Shown here piece after piece: positions 6,535 through 11,280 of a DNA stretch of 11,280 bases. The position numbers were made by a program, and so were the translations under genes. This DNA comes from Alphaproteobacteria bacterium (GTDB lineage Bacteria > Pseudomonadota > Alphaproteobacteria > Puniceispirillales > Puniceispirillaceae). Below the pieces are notes generated by a model, which did not search any database, was not told the origin of the DNA, and was given only the letters and a program-made list of their open reading frames with translations. Within the stretch, counting starts at the first letter, position 1; every line of letters begins with the position of its first letter. The stretch is from positions 1 to 11,280 of the forward strand of contig WTHY01000011.1 in NCBI GenBank assembly GCA_011522945.1. The letters are read 5' to 3'.

Positions 6535-7632
6535 TCAAGACACGGTCGCATGTGCCGCGCGTAATTTATCCCAGTCAAATTCAACACCTATACCTGGGTG
6601 GTCAGGTGCTACAGCCATATGGTCTTCTATCACAAGTGGCCGTTTTGTGTAGCTATCAATTGGAAAGGAATGCACTTCCAGCCAGCCAGCATTTTTTTGC
6701 GCAGAGACAAGGCTGACATGTAATTCCTGCATGCCATGGCTGCAAACAGGAATATTATGGGTTTGTGAAAGGGCCGCCACCTGAAGCCAACCTGTTATAC
6801 CGCCACAATTTGAGGCATCAGGTTGAATAAAAGATAGGTTGGCATCTGCAAACGCATATTCAAATTCATGTATCGTATGCAGGTTTTCTCCCATGGCTAA
6901 TGGCATGCCTGTTGCTTCAGCTATCTGTGCATATCCATGGTAATTATCAGGGATGGTAGGCTCTTCAAACCACATCAAATCATAAGGCGCAAAGGCATGT
7001 GCTGCTGCAATGGCTTCATCAACAGACAGGGCATAATTAGCATCAACAGCAAAATATATATCTGGTCCGATATAGTCTCGAATGGCTTTAATGCGCTCAA
7101 CATCTGTTGCCAGTTCGGGTTGGCCAATTTTGATTTTTACGGCATTAAAACCACGCTTGAGATAAGAGTCTGTTTGCTTGATAAGCTTTGGCAATGGAAA
7201 GTTTAAATCAATACCGCCGGCATAGGCTTTACATCTGTTTGAGGTGCCGCCTGCGAGCCTCCAAAGAGGTTGCCCGGCTTTTTTGCAGCGAATATCCCAA
7301 AGCGCTATATCCATAGCTGATATCGCAAATGATGCAATACCGCCTCGTGCTACATAATGCACATGCCATTGCATAGCCTCATATAGGGCTTCGACATCAT
7401 CAGCATCTTTACCCATCAGAAATGGCTTTAAGTCATGTGTTAGCATAGCCTCAATGGCACGCCCCCCACGGCCACCAGTGTAGGTGTAACCTGTACCATG
7501 GCTGCCATCATCTAGTTTGATGGTAGCTGTTATGAGCTCAAAATGTGTGTGATCGCCATGTTTTGCATCTGACAATATTTCTGCAAGTGGCACATGAAAG
7601 AGCTGGATATCAATAGATGTAATTTTGGACAT
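6535..7632 (-). CDS. mandelate racemase-type enolase-superfamily enzyme (probable sugar-acid dehydratase)
   Basis: This 365-residue protein keeps the complete mandelate racemase active-site set in register, each residue two higher than in mandelate racemase: Lys166 and Lys168 (KIK), metal ligands Asp197, Glu223 and Glu249, the Asp272-His299 dyad and Glu319. Having both the KxK lysine and the Asp-His dyad fits enzymes that abstract an alpha proton from either face, such as galactarate/talarate dehydratases and racemases. The N-terminal cap (about 1-125) holds the specificity loop KHGDHTHFE near 24-32; the barrel follows. Dehydration to a 2-keto-3-deoxy acid is the likeliest reaction, but epimerisation is possible and the substrate is not readable. 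The ribosome site is weak (CGAAG close to the ATG), and the preceding stop is 15 bases away, so translation may be coupled to the PhyH gene. It is probably the central enzyme of the operon. Confidence 0.92.
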   Translation of the reverse strand: MSKITSIDIQLFHVPLAEILSDAKHGDHTHFELITATIKLDDGSHGTGYTYTGGRGGRAIEAMLTHDLKPFLMGKDADDVEALYEAMQWHVHYVARGGIASFAISAMDIALWDIRCKKAGQPLWRLAGGTSNRCKAYAGGIDLNFPLPKLIKQTDSYLKRGFNAVKIKIGQPELATDVERIKAIRDYIGPDIYFAVDANYALSVDEAIAAAHAFAPYDLMWFEEPTIPDNYHGYAQIAEATGMPLAMGENLHTIHEFEYAFADANLSFIQPDASNCGGITGWLQVAALSQTHNIPVCSHGMQELHVSLVSAQKNAGWLEVHSFPIDSYTKRPLVIEDHMAVAPDHPGIGVEFDWDKLRAAHATVS

Positions 7633-7647
7633 AGGCTTCGTTGAGTA

Positions 7648-8601
7648 TTACGCACAATATGGCGCGTCATGTGCCCAGCGATGCTGCGGGACATGCGCGC
7701 TATTGGCTAGATGTGTGCGGGTGTCGACCCACATTTGATGCCAGGCGCGCCAGTCTTTTAGTTCTGAAGCCGGGTCCTTTGCAGAGCGCACAACAAATTC
7801 AGGAAACTGGCTACGGCCGGTTGGCTGGCCTGTGACATTATAGCGAAGGTCAAATGACCAGCGGAATTCATTGGATATGTTCGCTAAGGATGCATGCGGC
7901 GTCAGCGGATGAAATACCACAGCGCCGCCTGCTTTTACTGGAACTGGTTTAGCTTTGGTCTTCGGAATAAAGGCATCGGCAATACCCACTTGATTGCGCT
8001 GACAATGCGGTAGCATTTCTGCAAATTCGCCTTCAGCGACTTGCAGGCAACCATTTTCAATTGTGGCATCAGTAATAGCCAGCCAGACAGTAATAAATTT
8101 CGTATTATCAGCTTCCGGTAATGTTACACCCATATCCTGATGCCAATCTGTTGCAACAACATGCGCTCTGGTCTCGGATTTTGGCACCACATGTTGTGGC
8201 GGCTTGATGCGTACATGTTGAATGGGGTTTGAGGTAATTTCATCACCAATGAGGGACTCAATCATATCCAGAATACCCTTATGACGCACCATATCAAAGA
8301 CAGCTGGGCCAAAATGCATTGGCGTGTCTTCGGTGATATCATTATGCGGCAAGCTGATATCAAAAGGCTGATACCAGTCAAACCCACCCTGATAACAATG
8401 GCTGAGCTTATCCCAGAAGGATGCAGACTGGCTGACTGGTGGGACCAAGCCAGCCGCTTGCCATGTGTCGTAGTGCTTATCCATTAGGGCTGCATATTCT
8501 GAACGCACAGCCGCCAATGTGGCTGTGTCGATCAGATTTTCTAGCACCAAATATCCCTGTTGATGAAAGCGTATTTTTTCATCTTCAGACAGATAAGCCA
8601 T
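7648..8601 (-). CDS. PhyH-family Fe(II)/2-oxoglutarate dioxygenase
   Basis: This 317-residue full-length PhyH-family enzyme starts with the typical helix LSEDEKIRFHQQGYLVLENLI (4-24). Iron ligands are His154 and Asp156 in DWHQD and His236 in TPHASL. Arg247 (or Arg253) probably binds 2-oxoglutarate. The region IENGCLQVAEGEF (181-193) matches the family's NGxLxVxPGSH-type turn, though the usual Pro-Gly-Ser-His is altered. No signal peptide or membrane segment is seen, so it is cytosolic. A strong GAGGAG site sits six bases before the ATG. It lies between the TRAP permease (30 bases) and the enolase-superfamily enzyme (15 bases), so it probably acts first on the imported compound, by hydroxylation or oxidative dealkylation. 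It differs clearly from the partial PhyH protein at the left edge, so the two are not recent copies. Substrate unknown. Confidence 0.92.
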   Translation of the reverse strand: MAYLSEDEKIRFHQQGYLVLENLIDTATLAAVRSEYAALMDKHYDTWQAAGLVPPVSQSASFWDKLSHCYQGGFDWYQPFDISLPHNDITEDTPMHFGPAVFDMVRHKGILDMIESLIGDEITSNPIQHVRIKPPQHVVPKSETRAHVVATDWHQDMGVTLPEADNTKFITVWLAITDATIENGCLQVAEGEFAEMLPHCQRNQVGIADAFIPKTKAKPVPVKAGGAVVFHPLTPHASLANISNEFRWSFDLRYNVTGQPTGRSQFPEFVVRSAKDPASELKDWRAWHQMWVDTRTHLANSAHVPQHRWAHDAPYCA

Positions 8602-8631
8602 AACATACTCCTCGTCTTGGTTGCCTATTTC

Positions 8632-10260
8632 CTACAGCAAAATGGTCACAATTGACGGCCAAATCAGCAGTACTGACAATGCCACAAGTTGCACACCGAT
8701 AAAGGGCAGGAAGCCACGGAAAATATCGGTTAGGGAAATATGGGCCGGTGCCACGGATTTTAGATAAAACGCGGCTGGACCAAATGGCGGAGATAAGAAG
8801 CTGACCTGCATATTCATACAGAATAACACGCCAAACCAAATGGATACCTGACTTGGTGAGAGCTGACCAATAAATCCAATCTCCTCAATTGGCAGTCGCT
8901 TCACAATCGGCAAAAACACCGGAATGATGAGAAGGACGATACCAACCCAATCCATAAAGGCACCCATAAAGAGAAGAATGATCATCATGGTCAGCAAGAC
9001 CATCATGGTTGGCATCTCAGCCCCGACAATAAGTTCGGCAATATAGGCAGGACCGCCAGCAAGTGTGTAGGCACCTGACAAAGCTGCCGCGCCAATTGTC
9101 ACCCAAATGATTGTGCCTGTTGACCGTAATGTTCGCATCAGGCTTTCCCACAATAGGGCAACAGAGGCTTCACCACGTGTCGCTGCAATGATAAAGACAG
9201 CCAAAGCGCCCATACCAGCAGCCTCAGTGATGCCTGTAACGCCGCCATAGATTGAGCCTAGAACAACACCAATCACACTAAGTGGTGGGACAAGCCCCTT
9301 ACCATGTTTCCATGCTAATAGGGTCCGCTCTTTACCAAATCCGTAGAACGCTATTGCAAGTGCAATCGCAATGGCGCCTATGAGATATGGCAGATGACTT
9401 GCCATCCCAAGGAATAGCGGCTCAAAATCTGGCTGGTCTGGATTATTCCGGCCTGTGACTGTAAAGAACAAGGCACGTATAAGGAACAAGCTTGTAAGAC
9501 CTGCGAATAAAAGGCAGAGGAAGCTGCCAAACATCTTTGTCTTTTCCAAGCTTGGTGGATCATCAGCAGCTGGCTCTGGCAAAGGTGCAAGAGACGGGTT
9601 TAGCTGAGTGCGTATTACAATATAGGCAATGATAAAGCTGGCTAACATAGCGCCAGGAATGAAGGCACCTGTGAACAGAGCTTTGATAGATGTTTCTGTA
9701 ATCAGGCCGTAAATAATCAGAACGATAGATGGCGGGATCATCGTGCCAAGAGACCCTGAGGCACAAATCGTGCCAATCGCCAAATTCTGATTATAGCCAA
9801 GACGTAACATTTGCGGCAGGGCAATCAGTCCAAGCAGAACCACTTCACCGCCAATAATGCCAGACATCGCCGCCATCATCACAGCCATTAGAGATGTTAC
9901 GATGGCAATACCGCCACGCACGCGGCTCAGCCAATAATCAAGCGAGTCATACATCTCCTTGGCAACACCAGAGCGCTCCAGCAAGGCGGCCATGAAGATA
10001 AAGAGTGGCACGGAGATCAGGACATATTCTGTCATCAAATCAAAGATTTTCTGCGTGAGAATATATAGTGGCCCGGTTCCAGGACGTCCCGTTAGTAATC
10101 CATCCCCAAAGCTAAAGGGGTCGAAAAATAGGGCTGGCTCAAACTTCATTATCATAACAACAAGCGCAAGCACAGCAGAGGCAAAACCAAGGGGCATGCC
10201 AATGCCTAGAAGGAAGATGAGGCCAAAGACCAGTACAATTGAAATTAATCCGATATCCAT
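8632..10260 (-). CDS. dctM: TRAP transporter large permease (DctM type, long form)
   Basis: This 542-residue polytopic inner-membrane protein is the ion-coupled translocation subunit of a TRAP transporter. Family signatures include SVPLFIFMAALLERSG (83-98), GTMIPPS (172-178), the GVTGITEAAGMGA turn (340-352) and SPPFGPAAFYLK (490-501). Typical DctM proteins have about 425-440 residues. The excess here is mainly a central insert at about 222-325, with a proline-rich hydrophilic part (PEPAADDPPSLEK) and two added hydrophobic segments (about 244-268 and 287-306). Its ATG overlaps the stop of the small permease by one base (TAATG), and a GGAGG site lies inside that gene, so the two are translationally coupled. 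It should move an acidic solute delivered by a periplasmic binding protein, here presumably the substrate of the enzymes downstream. Confidence 0.93.
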   Translation of the reverse strand: MDIGLISIVLVFGLIFLLGIGMPLGFASAVLALVVMIMKFEPALFFDPFSFGDGLLTGRPGTGPLYILTQKIFDLMTEYVLISVPLFIFMAALLERSGVAKEMYDSLDYWLSRVRGGIAIVTSLMAVMMAAMSGIIGGEVVLLGLIALPQMLRLGYNQNLAIGTICASGSLGTMIPPSIVLIIYGLITETSIKALFTGAFIPGAMLASFIIAYIVIRTQLNPSLAPLPEPAADDPPSLEKTKMFGSFLCLLFAGLTSLFLIRALFFTVTGRNNPDQPDFEPLFLGMASHLPYLIGAIAIALAIAFYGFGKERTLLAWKHGKGLVPPLSVIGVVLGSIYGGVTGITEAAGMGALAVFIIAATRGEASVALLWESLMRTLRSTGTIIWVTIGAAALSGAYTLAGGPAYIAELIVGAEMPTMMVLLTMMIILLFMGAFMDWVGIVLLIIPVFLPIVKRLPIEEIGFIGQLSPSQVSIWFGVLFCMNMQVSFLSPPFGPAAFYLKSVAPAHISLTDIFRGFLPFIGVQLVALSVLLIWPSIVTILL

Positions 10261-11105
10261 TACTTTGCCTCCACACTGCGCTTGATTGCCTCTAATTCCT
10301 CCTGATCAATTTCATCAGGTGATTTGAACATAGGCGCTTTATTCCAGTCTCTGATGAGGTTGATAACCGCTTGAATGGCAATCAAAGACACAACAATCAG
10401 AATGGTTGGCTGGATAGTGGCTGGAATAGGGGGATCAAAGGCAGTGCCAAACATTTCCCACCGGTAGAATTTAATAACAAAGACCTGTTTGAAGCTGCCA
10501 AAAATCAAGAAGAAGGCAAAGATAACGATGAGCGCCACTGAAATCGTATCGAAGATTTTTTGAACCCAGCGCGGTACCACTTCATACAAGATGAAAATGC
10601 GGATATGACAACGCTGCTGCATGGCATAAAGGCCTGAGAATAAGAAGACAAAGCCTGCAATCCAGAGGGTTAATTCATTGGCCCATAATGTTGGAGCTTC
10701 AACAACATAGCGTAAAAAGACTTCCCAAAGCATCACCATTGTCATGCTGATGATCATGATCATCGTCAACCGGCCGAAGAATAACGCGATTCTATCAATC
10801 GGGCGCACATCATCATATTCCATAGGTGCGCCTTGCAAATTGCGTGCGCCTAGGAAAAAGAACACAGGCAAGGCTAATAAAGTCAGCCAGTCAATGAAAT
10901 CCATGAAGCCACCAAACAGACCAGGTATGTTCGGTGTTACATCTTTACGCATATGAAGCTGGCTCATCTGGTCAAACAGACTTTGGCTGGCCGGCGGAAT
11001 GAAATCTAATAAATAGGCAGGCATGTGCCATACGACCCAGCCACCACAAACAAATACTGCAAACGGATATACCCATTCCAGCAGCGTGCCGGATTTGTCT
11101 TCCAT
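10260..11105 (-). CDS. dctQ: TRAP transporter small permease (DctQ type, N-terminally extended)
   Basis: This 281-residue membrane protein carries the DctQ core at about 105-255, with four hydrophobic helices. Its signature at 128-170 includes EVFLRYV, LWANELTLW and the QQRCHIRI end. Usual DctQ subunits have about 160-200 residues. The extra 100 N-terminal residues contain two more likely helices (about 11-33 and 68-86) separated by a loop of probably periplasmic residues. The C-terminal tail (about 258-281) is acidic/charged and cytosolic. The ATG has GAGGGGG about five bases upstream. It is the first gene of the operon inside the window and overlaps dctM by one base. Typical order is binding protein, small permease, large permease, so dctP is expected beyond the right edge. 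Family assignment is firm. Confidence 0.9.
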   Translation of the reverse strand: MEDKSGTLLEWVYPFAVFVCGGWVVWHMPAYLLDFIPPASQSLFDQMSQLHMRKDVTPNIPGLFGGFMDFIDWLTLLALPVFFFLGARNLQGAPMEYDDVRPIDRIALFFGRLTMIMIISMTMVMLWEVFLRYVVEAPTLWANELTLWIAGFVFLFSGLYAMQQRCHIRIFILYEVVPRWVQKIFDTISVALIVIFAFFLIFGSFKQVFVIKFYRWEMFGTAFDPPIPATIQPTILIVVSLIAIQAVINLIRDWNKAPMFKSPDEIDQEELEAIKRSVEAK

Positions 11106-11280
11106 TTTGTCCCCCTCTTTTTAAGCTGAGCTCTTATTTTTGAGCTCTTCACTTACGCTAACGCAATTTGTAAAAAATACACGGATAAAATATGAAAAAA
11201 TTACATGTCCTAATAATTTTTGCGAATTGGCAATTTTTTAAAATCTAAAACTCATAAATCTGGGTGACACTAAATAGTTA
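11106..11280 (-). promoter_or_regulatory. AT-rich leader upstream of the TRAP permease operon
   Basis: No gene is seen in these 175 bases. The nonamer TGAGCTCTT occurs twice (11127-11135 and 11141-11149, 14 bases apart), each copy holding the palindrome GAGCTC. The two GAGCTC copies could also form a 6-base hairpin with an 8-base loop. An imperfect inverted repeat TTACG-N4-CGCAA lies at 11153-11166. Beyond that the sequence is very AT-rich. No convincing -35/-10 pair was found. It is either the operon's promoter region or the processed spacer that often separates a TRAP binding-protein gene from its permeases. Confidence 0.4.
11127..11149. repeat. tandem TGAGCTCTT direct repeat (two copies, 14-base period)
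   Basis: Two exact copies of TGAGCTCTT stand 22-44 bases before the dctQ start codon. Because GAGCTC is self-complementary, the pair is both a direct and an inverted repeat. It could be a two-site operator or an mRNA hairpin; no T-run follows it on either strand, so a terminator is unlikely. Confidence 0.6.

Noticed and set aside
6318..6716. 132-codon rightward frame across the ADH/enolase junction
   Set aside because: It is antisense to two well-supported genes and has no domain or ribosome site.
8585..8839. 84-codon leftward frame over the dctM end and the PhyH start
   Set aside because: It lies in a different frame inside dctM, without ribosome site or homology.
9959..10285. 108-codon rightward frame antisense to dctM
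   Set aside because: It mirrors membrane-protein codons on the other strand and has no independent support.
11220..11239. TTGC-N6-GCAA followed by six T as a + strand terminator
   Set aside because: The stem is four base pairs and no rightward gene precedes it; AT-rich chance structure is more likely.

Overview
The window looks like part of an alphaproteobacterial genome, probably a free-living marine one such as SAR116 or a relative. This rests on the mid-40s percent GC (judged by eye, not computed) and on the gene content: a TRAP transporter, PhyH dioxygenases and many sugar-acid oxidoreductases, closely packed. The genus cannot be read from the sequence. Bases 1-19 are not genomic. They match the 19-base Tn5 mosaic end used in Nextera libraries, so the left edge is a raw contig end and the first gene is cut by it.

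Layout. (1) 20-1530, + strand: the C-terminal part of a PhyH-family Fe(II)/2-oxoglutarate dioxygenase, then an EamA/DMT-type permease 12 bases later. (2) 1534-3578, - strand: a Gfo/Idh/MocA oxidoreductase followed, after a 164-base gap, by a beta-hydroxyacid dehydrogenase with an unusual Gly-Arg-Thr substrate motif. (3) 3579-3729: a divergent control region with two short perfect palindromes. (4) 3730-4695, + strand: a D-2-hydroxyacid dehydrogenase of the glyoxylate/hydroxypyruvate reductase type. (5) 4696-11105, - strand: a tight six-gene operon, read right to left as dctQ-like, dctM-like, PhyH dioxygenase, mandelate-racemase-type dehydratase/racemase, zinc alcohol dehydrogenase and KduD-like SDR. 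The spacers are a 1-base overlap, then 30, 15, 22 and 11 bases. (6) 11106-11280: an AT-rich leader without a gene. The TRAP binding protein (dctP) is missing and probably lies just beyond the right edge.

How it may work together (inference): the TRAP system imports an organic acid, most simply a sugar acid. The PhyH enzyme may hydroxylate or dealkylate it. The enolase-superfamily enzyme abstracts an alpha proton, giving epimerisation or dehydration to a 2-keto-3-deoxy acid. The zinc ADH and the KduD-like SDR interconvert hydroxyl and keto groups. The 2-hydroxyacid and beta-hydroxyacid dehydrogenases could reduce short products such as glyoxylate, hydroxypyruvate or a semialdehyde. No kinase, aldolase or transcription factor is present, so the pathway is incomplete here and its substrate is unknown. 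A PhyH oxygenase built into a TRAP/enolase/KduD-type operon is the most unusual part. No CRISPR array, tRNA, rRNA, insertion sequence or phage gene was seen.
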